From: Deltaproteobacteria bacterium UBA5754
GTDB lineage: Bacteria > Desulfobacterota > Dissulfuribacteria > Dissulfuribacterales > UBA5754
Assembly: GCA_002419025.1 (NCBI GenBank)
Contig: DIFG01000087.1
Span: 1-47,960 of the forward strand
DNA: 47,960 nt
Direction of reading: 5' to 3'
Of the stretch, positions 16,681 through 27,053 are shown one piece after another (the stretch's first letter is position 1; each line of letters opens with the position of its first letter). Below the pieces are notes generated by a model. The model saw only the letters and a list, made by a program, of their open reading frames with translations. It did no database searches and was not told where the DNA came from. A program made the position numbers and the translations under genes.

Positions 16681-18261
16681 TTATACCTTTTCGAGCGCTT
16701 CTCCGTAAAGCTCCATATACCGGTCGCTCACCACATCCCATGTGTAGTTTTCCCTTATGTTCCGAACAGCATTCACGACCATTTCGGTGAGCCTATCCCT
16801 CTGCCCATCATAAAGAGAGACGGCCCTGCGCACAGCCTCCGCCAAGTCCTCAGGCCGGTTGGATCCATAGCTGAAACCGGTGACCCCATCGACCACCTTG
16901 ACAAGGCCGCCGGTCGCGTGGACGATGGGAAGGTTTCCGTGGAGCTGGGCGATGAAATCGGTAAGCCCGCAAGGCTCGTAACGGGAAGGTATCAGGAAAA
17001 AATCCCCAGCAGCATAGACAAGACGTGCGAGGGAATCGCTGTAGCCTGGGATTAAGGCCATGCGCCCTGCAAGATCAGGATCCCTCGCAAGGGCTGCGAG
17101 ACTGGCCTCCATCTCCTTTTTGCCAGTCCCCATCACAACCGCCTGGAAACGCAGACCTTCGTGAAAAAGGATGGACAGGGCCTCGACGAGGATGTCGATC
17201 CCCTTCTGCTCCGAAAGCCTGCTCACTACTGTCAAAAGGGGATGGCCCAGATCTTCCTCCAAGGTCCCCACAACCGGCACCCCATCGAATACACCGGCCC
17301 GAATGATCTCTCCAAGCCTTCTTCTGCACACGGCCTTGCCGGAGAGATCCCCGGAAGCCGGATCGAATGCGGCTGGCAGTCCCGACTTCTTGGGATTTGA
17401 AGGATCGTATAACCAGGGATCGATTCCATTGGTGATACCTGAGATGGTCACGCCCCGGTCCAGAAGGGCATGACCAAGCCAACCGGTGAGTCTGTCCATG
17501 TCCGTGTGCTGCAGCTCGTAGGCATAGCGTTCGCTCACTGTGTTCACGGGACAGTAAGCGCTCGCAGCAAGGAAGGGATCAAATGAGCCGTTGAGGAGAT
17601 TTCCGTGAATGACCTTTCCGGGAAGACCAGTCACGGAGCGGGCAAAGGAAAGGTCGGTCACGTCCTGATGATAGCCCTGTCCTGCGTTATGGATCGTGAC
17701 GACGGCGCCTGAACGGCGGAAAAAGACCCGCACGCCGTCAAGCTCCCTCATCATGGGGACAAGACAGGCTGCATGTCCGTCATGACAATGAAAGATGTCG
17801 GGAGACCGGCCTTCCCACAGGGAAAGGCCAAGGACTGCCTTTTGCAGTAGAACGTTCATGGCGAAATAGTCGTAATGCCCCTCTCCCTTCCTGTGTGAAG
17901 GATTCGCCTTCTCCTCGCTGTCAGTATAGGTATAGACGTCCATTTTTTCCGAAAAACGGGCAGAGGCGATAAGAATGACCTGTACACCCTCCAGGGTCCT
18001 GGAGAAGAAACCCACCCGCTCCCGCCTTTCCTCATGGACATAGTCCATATCCACATCAAAATCTATGTCGAGTAAAGAAAATCCGGCCGAAGACGGATCG
18101 AGAAAACCGTAACAGGGCATGAGTACACGAACCGTCCTTCCCTTTCTGACAAGGGCCTCGGCCAGATCCCGGCTCACATCCTTTACTCCGCCGGCACCTG
18201 CCAATCCCCGGTACTCACGGGTGACGAACCATATGGATGCAATCTTCCTGGACACGGGCAT
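16681..18261 (-). CDS. glgA: Glycogen/starch synthase-like glycosyltransferase
   Basis: A 526-residue GT5-type protein that would transfer glucose from ADP- or UDP-glucose to an alpha-glucan. The N-terminal nucleotide-sugar loop reads GAGGVKDV in place of the usual KTGGLADV. HCHDGHAACLVP, NAGQGYH and NGIDPWLYDP match the catalytic N-domain; the C-domain has SRLSEQKGIDIL, IPSRYEPCGLTDFIAQ and ATGGLVKVVDGVTGF. The KTGG lysine is shifted, so sugar donor preference is uncertain. No glgC or glgB gene is adjacent. Confidence 0.85.
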   Translation of the reverse strand: MPVSRKIASIWFVTREYRGLAGAGGVKDVSRDLAEALVRKGRTVRVLMPCYGFLDPSSAGFSLLDIDFDVDMDYVHEERRERVGFFSRTLEGVQVILIASARFSEKMDVYTYTDSEEKANPSHRKGEGHYDYFAMNVLLQKAVLGLSLWEGRSPDIFHCHDGHAACLVPMMRELDGVRVFFRRSGAVVTIHNAGQGYHQDVTDLSFARSVTGLPGKVIHGNLLNGSFDPFLAASAYCPVNTVSERYAYELQHTDMDRLTGWLGHALLDRGVTISGITNGIDPWLYDPSNPKKSGLPAAFDPASGDLSGKAVCRRRLGEIIRAGVFDGVPVVGTLEEDLGHPLLTVVSRLSEQKGIDILVEALSILFHEGLRFQAVVMGTGKKEMEASLAALARDPDLAGRMALIPGYSDSLARLVYAAGDFFLIPSRYEPCGLTDFIAQLHGNLPIVHATGGLVKVVDGVTGFSYGSNRPEDLAEAVRRAVSLYDGQRDRLTEMVVNAVRNIRENYTWDVVSDRYMELYGEALEKV

Positions 18262-18346
18262 CTCCTATTACACGCAAGGGTTAAAGACCTCGGCGCCTAC
18301 ACCATTTTCACAGCAGGCGGTCAAATACTCATTTCGTCAGGGACAT

Positions 18347-19723
18347 CTACGCCCTTTTTCGGTATCGTTCCGGATCGATGCCGTGTTTCTCCATAAGTTT
18401 GTAGAATTCCGGCCGACTGTAGCCCGCGAGCCTTGCTGCAAGACTCACGTTTCCCTTGACCCGGGAAAAGAGGTCCTGAAGATATTTTTTGACAAAAATA
18501 CCTTTGGCCTCCTTGAGTGAAAGGTGCTCTGTCATCGGCATTAAGCGGGCAAGCGGGGTGTTCTCGAGGAGATCCCCGGTGATCGTGGAAGAGACGGCCA
18601 TAGTGGCCATGTATTCCACGATATTTTTGAGCTCACGGACATTTCCCGGCCATTCATACGAATAAAAGGCATCGATGACCTTCTGCTCTATGGAGAGGAC
18701 CTTTTTCCCCATGACCTCAGCAAAGTGGGAAAAGAAATGATAAACGAGCTGTGCCAGGTCCTCTCGGCGATCCCGGAGCGGGGGGAGGTAAATAGGAACG
18801 ACATGAATGCGATAAAAGAGGTCTTCACGAAAACGTTTTTCCGCAACCATGGAACGCAAATCCCGGTTCGTGGCCACGATGAGACGGACATCGACGGCCC
18901 GCTCCCGCATGGCTCCGAGGGGCTTGACCTCTCGGGTCTCGATGACCCTGAGGAGTTTTGCCTGCATGGCCTCGCTCATCTCCCCGATCTCGTCGAGAAA
19001 AAGGGTCCCTTTATGGGCCATGGCGAAGACGCCGTCCTTGGAGGAAACGGCACCGGTGAAGGCTCCTTTCACGTATCCGAAAAACTCCGACTCGATGAGA
19101 TTTTCCGGCAATGCAGCGCAATTGACCGCAATAAAAGGCCCCTTCGAACGCAAGCTGTGCCTGTGAACGGCCCGGGCCACAAGCTCTTTGCCCGTGCCGG
19201 ATTCCCCAAGGACGGTGATCGTCGCATCCGTGGGGGCGACCTGAAGGATCTGTTTGACAACCGCCTTCATGGAGGGGCTCGCTGCGATCATTTCCTCAAA
19301 ATACAAGGACTTCTCGACAAGACGTTCCAGCCGAGCTACCTTTACGAGCAGATTCCGCTTCTCAATGGCGTTTTCGATCTTGACCAAAAGATCCTGTTCA
19401 TCCACGGGTTTTGTGACATAGGCATAGGCCCCGGCCTTTATGGCATCCACCGCATCCCCGATGGTCCCGAAAGCGGTGAAGATAATGGTCTGTACGGTGG
19501 AATCGAGGTCGCGGCATCTTTCCATGAGCTCAACGCCGCGCATACCGTCCATCATCTGATCCGTGAGGAGGACAGGAAAATCCATGTGCCTGCGAAAGAT
19601 CTCAAAGGCATCCCTGGGATCGGAAGACGTGACGACCTCGTATCCGCCGAGTTCGAGACGCATGCGGATTACATCAAGGATATTGGGGTCGTCGTCAACG
19701 AGAAGGATTCGGGTATTGGACAC
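18347..19723 (-). CDS. Sigma-54-dependent response regulator (NtrC/GlrR family)
   Basis: A 458-residue transcription activator. The receiver domain (about 1-120) has ILLVDDDP, the phospho-acceptor Asp in LLTDQMMDG and the conserved Lys in VTKPVDE. The AAA+ domain (about 140-370) has Walker A GESGTGKE, the sigma-54 contact loop GAFTGA, and Walker B TLFLDEIGE. The C-terminus carries a Fis-type helix-turn-helix (LAARLAGYSRPEFYKLM). It is divergent from a histidine kinase 86 bp away, with which it presumably forms a pair like GlrK/GlrR. Its target promoters are not evident in the window. Confidence 0.92.
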   Translation of the reverse strand: MSNTRILLVDDDPNILDVIRMRLELGGYEVVTSSDPRDAFEIFRRHMDFPVLLTDQMMDGMRGVELMERCRDLDSTVQTIIFTAFGTIGDAVDAIKAGAYAYVTKPVDEQDLLVKIENAIEKRNLLVKVARLERLVEKSLYFEEMIAASPSMKAVVKQILQVAPTDATITVLGESGTGKELVARAVHRHSLRSKGPFIAVNCAALPENLIESEFFGYVKGAFTGAVSSKDGVFAMAHKGTLFLDEIGEMSEAMQAKLLRVIETREVKPLGAMRERAVDVRLIVATNRDLRSMVAEKRFREDLFYRIHVVPIYLPPLRDRREDLAQLVYHFFSHFAEVMGKKVLSIEQKVIDAFYSYEWPGNVRELKNIVEYMATMAVSSTITGDLLENTPLARLMPMTEHLSLKEAKGIFVKKYLQDLFSRVKGNVSLAARLAGYSRPEFYKLMEKHGIDPERYRKRA

Positions 19724-19809
19724 GAGAGACGGTTTTCCTGATGACGTTCCGCACCTGGAACGTTTCCCAGGTATGATCGCACTGAAAAAACCATTTTTAT
19801 TATTATACC

Positions 19810-21336
19810 ATGATTAGACCGTTCAGACACGCGAGCCTTTACCAGAAACTCCTGGCTGGCTACCTCGCCCTCATGGCCCTCATGCTCCTTCCGAGTGCGT
19901 TTTCCCTCTATCTCATTTCAAGAATCGAGAGGGTGGCGGTCAATCTCTCACAAAACGACATCGACATCTCCACGTCCATCGAATCCCTCAAGTCCCTCGT
20001 CCCGACCCTCGAGGCCGAGGCACGAAGAATGATCAGCCTCCAACGGGAAGACGCGCTCCAGGCCCTTTTTTCAGCAGCGCAGGACTTCCGGACCCACCTG
20101 GACCGCGTGAGAGAAAAAGGAAATGTGTCCTTTTCTCCCTTGACCAATGAGGTAGAGACCCTTCTCGCCGATCTCTTCTCGATCGCATCCAGGTCTCACG
20201 GGCTGACAACACAGGACCCCTTCGCCCCAGGAGAACATGTGCCAGGAGACCCCGAGGGGGAGAAGCAGGTCAAAAAGATATCCATGGAGATCATGGCTAC
20301 GATCACCATGATCGAAAAGGCCCATGCCCGAAGGGTATTTGAAGAGGCCGCATCCATCTCACGGCAAAGCGCCCACGCATGGAAACTTGCCTTTTTTTCC
20401 CTCCTCTCCTCTCTCGTCTTCACGCTGATCGCACCCTTATACCTGAGAAAAAACCTGAAAAAACCCATGGATTGCCTGCGAGAAGGCATGAAACGTATAG
20501 GAGCAGGCGACTTTGAGGGCGCCATCCCCGTCACGAGCGATGACGAGATCGGCGAACTTTCCCGCGCGTTCAACGACATGACCGCGAAACTCAAGGAGAT
20601 CGATCTCCTCAAGTCCGAATTTGTGGCCGTAACAAGTCACGAGCTACGCACTCCCCTCACCTCCATGGTGGAGGCAGGCAAACTCCTGGCAGAGCCTGGC
20701 ATAGGCACCCTTAACGACAAACAAAAAAAACTGGTCTCCATCCTGAACGAGAGCCTTCAACGATTTCACTCCCTCGTAGACGCCCTTCTCCATCTTTCAC
20801 GTCTGAAGGCCGGGATGATCCCCCTGGAAAAGAGACCCGTCGGGATCTCATCCCTTTTCAAGGATGCGGCACGATCCATGGATCCCGTGATCCTGTCCAA
20901 GGGAATCACGGTGAGATGTGAAACGTCAAGGGATGACGACAGGGTCCTTGCAGACTACGGGGCCTTGTATCGGGCCATCCTCAATGTCTTGCAGAACGCC
21001 GTCAAATACAGCAACGAAGGAAACACCATCAAAATGGCAGTTGCAGGGGGCATGGGATCAAAGGACGACCAGATAATCCGCGCAGCCGTCGTGGATGAAG
21101 GCCCAGGCATCCCCCCTGAAGACTTGGAGAGGATCTTCGACAAGTTTTATCAGATACAGGGCGCGCGGAAAAAAGACGGCGTCGGCCTGGGACTTGCGAT
21201 CGCCCGGGAGATCATTGCACTACACGGAGGTCGGATCTGGGTGGAGAGCCCCCCTGATGACGAAATCGCGGTGCGTCCGGGTGTGGGCACCGCGTTCTGG
21301 ATCCAACTCCCCGCCGCCGCGGCACAGGAAAAGTGA
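19810..21336 (+). CDS. Membrane sensor histidine kinase (HAMP, GlrK-like)
   Basis: A 508-residue kinase. Transmembrane helix 1 is at about residues 15-35, followed by a mainly helical extracytoplasmic domain of about 155 residues. Helix 2 is at about 193-212, then a HAMP domain. The HisKA motif is TSHELRTPLTS with phospho-acceptor His277. The ATPase domain shows NVLQNAVKYS (N box), DEGPGIPPED (G1), FDKFYQ (F box) and GVGLGLAIA (G2). The sensor domain resembles GlrK/QseE-type kinases in size and place. It lies divergent from the sigma-54 regulator and convergent with the glycine-zipper gene. Confidence 0.92.
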   Translation: MIRPFRHASLYQKLLAGYLALMALMLLPSAFSLYLISRIERVAVNLSQNDIDISTSIESLKSLVPTLEAEARRMISLQREDALQALFSAAQDFRTHLDRVREKGNVSFSPLTNEVETLLADLFSIASRSHGLTTQDPFAPGEHVPGDPEGEKQVKKISMEIMATITMIEKAHARRVFEEAASISRQSAHAWKLAFFSLLSSLVFTLIAPLYLRKNLKKPMDCLREGMKRIGAGDFEGAIPVTSDDEIGELSRAFNDMTAKLKEIDLLKSEFVAVTSHELRTPLTSMVEAGKLLAEPGIGTLNDKQKKLVSILNESLQRFHSLVDALLHLSRLKAGMIPLEKRPVGISSLFKDAARSMDPVILSKGITVRCETSRDDDRVLADYGALYRAILNVLQNAVKYSNEGNTIKMAVAGGMGSKDDQIIRAAVVDEGPGIPPEDLERIFDKFYQIQGARKKDGVGLGLAIAREIIALHGGRIWVESPPDDEIAVRPGVGTAFWIQLPAAAAQEK

Positions 21337-21353
21337 TAACGAACAAACGGAAT

Positions 21354-21773
21354 TCAGTCGCAACTCAGCCGTTCGTCGACTAGACGGCCGTTCTCAAACG
21401 TCCTGATCTCTACACACCTTCCGGAAGACCCCGTTCCATAGCGCGGTTCGGCCTCGACACGCTGCCATCCCCCGTCGTAAGGTCGTTCGTAATAGATAGG
21501 CCTCCCATACGTCCGGGCCTCGGAAGCAGCCCTTTTCGAGATCTCGGCCATGCTCGAACCGGCGGCAGCTCCGAGCGCCCCGCCGATGACCGCCCCCCTC
21601 CACGGATTTCCCTTGTCGATGAGCGCCCCGGCAGCGGCTCCCACTGCACCGACGCCAACAGCCCCCTCGTAATTGGATTGAGTAGGCGCACAGGCACCGA
21701 GTAGGGTCGCTCCGGTCAGCAAGCACCCACCGACAAGGGCGGAAACGAGACGCCTTCCAGGCTGGGTTGACAT
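21354..21773 (-). CDS. Glycine-zipper lipoprotein
   Basis: A 139-residue putative outer-membrane lipoprotein of the YMGG/17-kDa surface-antigen type. From ATG 21773 the N-terminus is a signal peptide with lipobox LLGAC (cleavage before Cys at about residue 28). A glycine-zipper hairpin follows (GVGAVGAAAGALID and GAVIGGALGAAAGSS, residues 37-70), then a short C-terminal domain with two cysteines (GRCVEI and LSCD end). The frame extends upstream to 21992, but that part runs through repeat R2 and lacks a signal. Function unknown; membership of the GlrKR-like regulon is a guess. Confidence 0.8.
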   Translation of the reverse strand: MSTQPGRRLVSALVGGCLLTGATLLGACAPTQSNYEGAVGVGAVGAAAGALIDKGNPWRGAVIGGALGAAAGSSMAEISKRAASEARTYGRPIYYERPYDGGWQRVEAEPRYGTGSSGRCVEIRTFENGRLVDERLSCD

Positions 21774-21796
21774 GTGATTGACCCCTTTTTCAAAAA

Positions 21797-21922
21797 TGAT
21801 CCCGCTGAAAAAAACCGATCTGCTGCGTTGCTTCAATTTTCCAGCCCATGCGGCGTACGTTAAGTACACCTCATTCCTGGAAAATTTCGAGCCTTGCATC
21901 TCGGGCTTTTTGAACAGGATCA
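21797..21922. repeat. Dispersed palindromic repeat family R2, copy 1
   Basis: Starts TGATCCCGCTGAAAAAAACC and ends with its imperfect inverse GGGCTTTTTGAACAGGATCA. Inside are inverted AATTTTCCAG and CTGGAAAATT. About 126 bp long. The copy at 46809-47029 shares the ends and the flanking ATTTTGA-GTTTTTGCAGT-CGATCA sequence. No coding capacity. Confidence 0.75.
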
Positions 21923-22031
21923 TATTTTGAGGTTTTTGCAGTACGATCAAAAATGATATGCGCAAGATATCAATTTTTATATATTTCGCCAATCACATAC
22001 CGGATGCATTGCGGCATGGCTGATTGCTGCG

Positions 22032-25000
22032 CTATATGGAATCGTCGTCGGGTAAAACCCGAACGGCACATACCTTATACTCCGGCGTCAGGGTCTTGGT
22101 GTCAAGTCCGGGGCTCGTCAGGATGTTCACCGGCGTCTCGCTGAAATGGAAGGTCATAAATACGGAACCGGGCCTGCTTCTCTCTGTAACCCGTGCTGTC
22201 GCGATCACCCTGCCCCTTCTCGACTCCACCGCCACGCTTGAGCCGTCCACGATTCCGAGGTCCGCTGCATCCTCGGGATGGATCTCCACGAATTCCTTGC
22301 CCGCAATCCTGTCAAAGGCCTCACAGCGGCGCGTCATGGATGCGTTGTTGTAATGTTCGAGGCGCCGCCCTGTAACAAGGGTCAGAGGGAAATCCCGATC
22401 CGCATCCTCTTCGGCAAAAACAGGCGAAACCGGCACGAAACGCCCTTTTCCGATGGGAAATCTTTCTGTATGCAGGAGCGCCGTTCCTGGATGATCGGGA
22501 GCCGGACACGGCCAGACCTGGCCGTGTCCCTCGATACGCTCGTACGAGACTCCTGCATAGGGAGGCGTCACTTGGGATAGCTCGGCCATGATCTGGGATG
22601 GATGGGTATAGAACATGGGATATCCCATGGCCTGGGAAATGAGACAAACGATTTCCCAATCCGGCCTTGCGTCCCAGGGAGGGTCGACCGCCTTGTGGAC
22701 ACGCCGGATACGCCTCTCCCCGCTTGTAAAGGTCCCGTCCTTCTCGTAAAAACACGCGGCAGGAAGGACCACATGGGCATACCGGGCCGTTTCGGTGAGA
22801 AAGAGATCCTGGACCACGAGAAAGTCAAGGGCCTTCAATGCGGCCCTGACGTGGGAAACGTTTCCTTGCGTCTGAGCAGGATCATAGCCGACCACATAGA
22901 GACCCCTGAAATTGCCGCGCAGGGCCTCGTCGTACATCTGAGGTTCCATGAGCCCGGGATCGACCGGCAGCTCCGGGACGTTCCAGAGCCTCGCAAAACG
23001 TTTGAGCGCCTTTTCGTCGTCCGTGTGCTGATATCCCGGAAGCGAATAGGGCAATGTGCCCATGTCACACGCGCCCTGGACATTGTTCTGGCCCCGCAGG
23101 GGATTGATCCCGGTGTGGGGCCGCCCAACATGTCCGGTTGCAAGGACGAGATTGGCAAGGGCCATGACACCGGCGGTCCCTCCCTTGTGCTCCGCCACAC
23201 CCAGACCATAAAGGATTAAGGCGGTCCCGGCATTAGCATAGGCGCGGGCGGCATCGCGGATCCTGTCCTCAGGCACCCCTGTGATCTCCTCCACCTGGGA
23301 GAGCTCATAGTCCATGACATGGGTCTTTATGGCATCCACGCCCTCGGTCCTCTCCCGAATGAACTCCTCGTTGGCAAGCCCTTCCTCGAAGATGACGCGA
23401 AGGATCCCGTTCAGAAGCGGGATATTCGTCCCAGGTCTCAGACGAAGCCAGATGCCACCCTCCTGTGCCTCGGCAAGGGAAGAGACCTCGGTTCGTCTCG
23501 GGTCTATGACAACGAGCCTGGTTCCCTTTTCGACCGCCTCCCTGACCTTGAGTCCCACGATGGGATGGGCCTCGGTCGTGTTTGATCCGCAGATAAAGAG
23601 GAGTTCCGTGCCGACAATCTGCGAGAACGGGGTCGTTGCCGCTCCGCTTCCCAGTGTGGCCAGCAGACCGCTGACCGATGGGGCGTGTCAGACCCGGGCA
23701 CAGTTGTCGATGTTGTTGGTCCCAAGTACACCACGGGTGAATTTCTGCAAGAGATAATTCTCCTCGTTAGTACACCGGGACGAGGAGAGGACACCGATGC
23801 GGTTTGACCCATAGGCGTCCCGGATCTGCCGGAATCTGCCTGCGACCAGCCGTATGGCCTCATCCCAACCCACCTCTCGAAACGGCTCGTCAATGCCTTC
23901 CCGCACGAGCGGTTTTTTGAGCCGTTCGGGGTGCCGGTAAAAGGTATGCCCGAACCGGCCCTTTACGCAAAGCGCACCGTAATTGGGAGGACTTGATCCG
24001 TCCGCCTTCACCTCGAGAATGGCCCCGTGCGTCACGACGAGATCGAGACCGCATCCTGTTCCACAATAGGTACAGACGCTTTTTACGATCTCCGCTTCAC
24101 CAGGGAGAAACGGGACGACAACGGCCTTCTTGACAAGGGCCCCGGTCGGACATGCATCCACGCAAGCCCCGCAGGACACACACCTTTCCGTCAATCTGAT
24201 CCGGACTGATGTGATATGCCCGCTTTCACCGTGCTCAAAGTGGAGATCGATGGCGTCGTACCGGCAGCTTCGCTCACAACGGGTACAGGCGATACACTTG
24301 TTCGGATCCACGGAGATGAAAGGATGGCTGTCTTCGATGGGTTGCCGAAGGCGACTCGGTGCCGCTGAGGTATTGACCTTGTACTGGATGGAAAGCTCCC
24401 GGAAGGTACATTTGGAAAGGCCCGTACAGCCGCATTTCAGACACCGGCCTGCCTCGCGTCGAGCCATCTCTTCACTGAAACCCAATTCGACCTCACCGAA
24501 ATCCGTCACGCGCCTTTCCGGCGGCCGAGCCGGCATGACCTCGCTCAGGCGGATGGAAAATCCGTCAAAGTTGTGGAGATCCACCTCCTCGAACCGTTTC
24601 CCCTTGGAGAAATTGAATCGGGGCTCCACCGGCGTCTTCACAGAAAGGAGGAACTCATGAATGGATTCCGCGGCCCTCCTGCCGGATGAAACCGCCTGGA
24701 TGACCGTTCGGGGTCCGCTCGCCACATCCCCTCCGGCATAGATACCCGGCACATTGGTCGCCATGGTGCTAGGACTGGACTTGATCGTGTTCCGGGGCGT
24801 GAGCTGGATGGAGGATTCTATCTTCCCAAAACTCCTGAAGGAGCCGTCCCCCTCCTGGCCTGTCGCATTGATGACGCACTCCCCGCTCCAGTTGAGCCGG
24901 GATCCGGGCATGGGTTCCGGTTGACGAAGGCCCTTTGCATCCGGTTCCCCGAGGATCGTCCGTGCCATCTCCACGCGAATGCGTCCTTCCATACGGTGGA

Positions 25001-26153
25001 TGCGAAGCGGCATGGCCATGAGAAAGAACTGCACGCCTTCCTTCTCGGCCTCGGCGATGTCACGCTGCTGGGCTGAGAGTTCCACCCGGGAGCGGGGATA
25101 GATCACGGTGACATTCGAGGCCCCAAGCCTCCTGGCACTCCGGGCGGTATCCACCGCGATATCACCCCCGCCTACAACGAGGACCTGGTCACCGATCAGG
25201 GGATGCCTGCCCTCATTGACGTCTCTCAGGAACTTGAGACCGTCAATGGCATACTCTCCGCCCTCGATGTCGAGGGCCTTTTGCCGGTGAAGACCCGTGG
25301 CGATGAAGATCGCCTCATACCCCTGGGTTTTGAGGTCATCAAGCGTGAAGTCCTGGCCCCAGCGTTTTCCGGTCTTGACATGCACCCCCATGGAGAGAAT
25401 GGACTGGACCTCACGGTCCACGACCCGGTTCGGCAGCTTGTAACCAGGTATCCAGAACCGAAGCGCCCCGCCGAGGTTGTTCTCGGCCTCGAAGATCGTG
25501 ACATCGTGACCGTATTTACGAAGATAATAGGCGGCGGAGAGCCCGGCTGGCCCGCCTCCGATTATGCCGACCCGCCTACCTGTGGCAGGGGCGCCCACCT
25601 CCTCCGTGAGACCGCGTTCGAGGGCGTAATCAGCCACGAATCTCTTGAGGTGATTGATGGCGATGGGTTCATCAACGAGGATCCGTCTGCAGCGGGTCTC
25701 GCAGAACCGGGGGCAGACCCTGCCCACTGAAAGGGGAAGGGGATTTTTCTCCTTGATGAGACCCAGGGCCGCATGGTATTCCCCCCGGGCCACGAGGTTC
25801 ACGTACCCCTGGACGTTGATCCCGCCAGGGCACGTGAGGTTGCACGGGGCCTTGCAGTCGCCGTAATGGACATCCGCAAGGAGCTGGAGGCGATGCGCAC
25901 GGAATTCCTCCAGCTCCTTCGTGCGCGTCGAGATCTTCATCCCCTCCTCTACGGAGGTAGCACAGGAGCGGTGTCTTCCCTTTCCCTCGACCTCCACCAT
26001 GCACAGAAGACACGGGATCCGCGATTCGGAAACACCCGAAATGTGACAAAGGGTGGGAATATCCAGCCCGGCCGATCGGGCGGCCTCGAGGATGGTCGCC
26101 CCATCCTCCACCGTTATCGTCTGTCCGTCGATCTCGATGGTAACGGTCTTCAT
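22032..26153 (-). CDS. fdhA: Formate dehydrogenase alpha, selenocysteine, fused to 2Fe-2S/GltD-like module
   Basis: One gene of 1373 residues, read through an in-frame TGA (23688-23690) as Sec822. The context CARV-U-HAPSV is the active-site signature of Sec formate dehydrogenases. Domains in order: 2Fe-2S ferredoxin domain (1-80; CLLCMVEVEG), GltD-like module with cysteine-rich entry (GDCKAPCNLTCPGG), FAD motif GGGPAGLSAAYYL and second nucleotide motif GGGDIAVDTARSARR; two 4Fe-4S clusters (CIACTRCERSCR, CVSCGACVDACP); then the molybdopterin domain beginning CTYCGTGCGLD. It would reduce CO2 to formate, or the reverse, with electrons exchanged through its flavin module, possibly with NAD(P)H. 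Last gene of the Wood-Ljungdahl cluster, 9 bp after acsE. Read without Sec it would be miscalled as two proteins of 821 and about 508 residues. Confidence 0.9.
23658..23690 (-). promoter_or_regulatory. UGA selenocysteine codon plus bacterial SECIS hairpin of fdhA
   Basis: TGA at 23688-23690 is followed by a perfect 7-bp stem, GGTCAGC with GCTGGCC (23676-23670 and 23664-23658 on the minus strand), closing a GGTCT loop. The loop starts 18 bases after the TGA. Loop sequence and distance equal those of the known E. coli fdhF SECIS. This supports recoding by SelB, which is not encoded in the window. Confidence 0.88.
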
Positions 26154-26161
26154 GGCATACC

Positions 26162-27052
26162 TTACAGCTCGAGCCAGGCCTCGGAGAAGATGGTCTTCCC
26201 CATGAGAACACGGGTCGTCTTGTAGTATTCGAGCTCCTTGGGCGTCAGGTCGGAAGGATTTGGCTCGTTTCCGTCCATGATGTCATGAACTACCTTCACG
26301 AGTTCGGGCCTTTCACCATGGGCAAGGCCCATGAGCTCCTCGTCATACGCATCCACGATGGCGGACCAGATCCCGTGTTTCATGAGCATGGCAAGATAGG
26401 CCCGGTTGAGGTAATGACGCTTTTCCGCCGCAACCCCGTTCGAGACATTCGAGAGTCCGACCGTAGATTTGGCCCCTGGTGCGATGTCTTGAAGCATGGC
26501 GAGATACTGAAGACCGCTCAGGACCTGATCCGCGCCGAGGGTGATGGGAGTGGCGATGGGATCGAACAGGATCCTCTCGTTCGGAATCCCCGCCTCGTTC
26601 ATGGCCATGGCCAGATCTACGGTCATGGCAGCCCGTTCGTTGGAGTCCCTCGGCATCCCTTCCACCCCCCAGAGGAGCCCCACGACAAAACAGCCGGCCT
26701 CCGCCGCCACCGGGATGAGCTTCTTCATCCGCTCGGGCTGAAGGGAGATGGAGTTCATGATGTGCCTGGTCGGGTGGGCGGCGGCCCTGATCCCGGCAAT
26801 GAGGGCGTCGGCGTTGGTCGTATCGAGAGAGAGGGGGCAGTCGGTCACCTCCTCCACCTGCCTGACGATCCACGGCATGAGTTCGGGGCCGTCCTTGCGG
26901 GCAGGTCCTATATTCAGGTCGAGAAAATCGGCACCGTTTGCGACCTCCTCGTTGGCCATGAGCTGGATCGGGCCGGGGTCGCGCTCCTTCATGGCCTTCC
27001 CGGTCCTGGCCCCCATGATGTTGATGCTTTCTGCGATGCAGTGGACGTACAT
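26162..27052 (-). CDS. acsE: Methyltetrahydrofolate:corrinoid/iron-sulfur protein methyltransferase
   Basis: A 296-residue pterin-binding TIM-barrel enzyme that moves the methyl group of methyl-THF to the cobalt of the corrinoid protein. NIMGARTGKAMKERDP, DFLDLNIGPARKDG, LSLDTTNADAL, HIMNSIS and STVGLSNVSNG are the pterin-binding motifs of AcsE/MeTr. ATG 27052 (MYVHCIAESIN) is chosen because GGAGG lies about 9 bases upstream; the frame is open 17 codons further into acsC. Two bases downstream of the acsC stop. Confidence 0.93.
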   Translation of the reverse strand: MYVHCIAESINIMGARTGKAMKERDPGPIQLMANEEVANGADFLDLNIGPARKDGPELMPWIVRQVEEVTDCPLSLDTTNADALIAGIRAAAHPTRHIMNSISLQPERMKKLIPVAAEAGCFVVGLLWGVEGMPRDSNERAAMTVDLAMAMNEAGIPNERILFDPIATPITLGADQVLSGLQYLAMLQDIAPGAKSTVGLSNVSNGVAAEKRHYLNRAYLAMLMKHGIWSAIVDAYDEELMGLAHGERPELVKVVHDIMDGNEPNPSDLTPKELEYYKTTRVLMGKTIFSEAWLEL

Positions 27053-27053
27053 C

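Noticed and set aside
18725..19741. 338-codon frame opposite the response regulator gene
   Set aside because: Lies wholly antisense to a complete NtrC-type gene; high Gly/His/Asp composition typical of a shadow.
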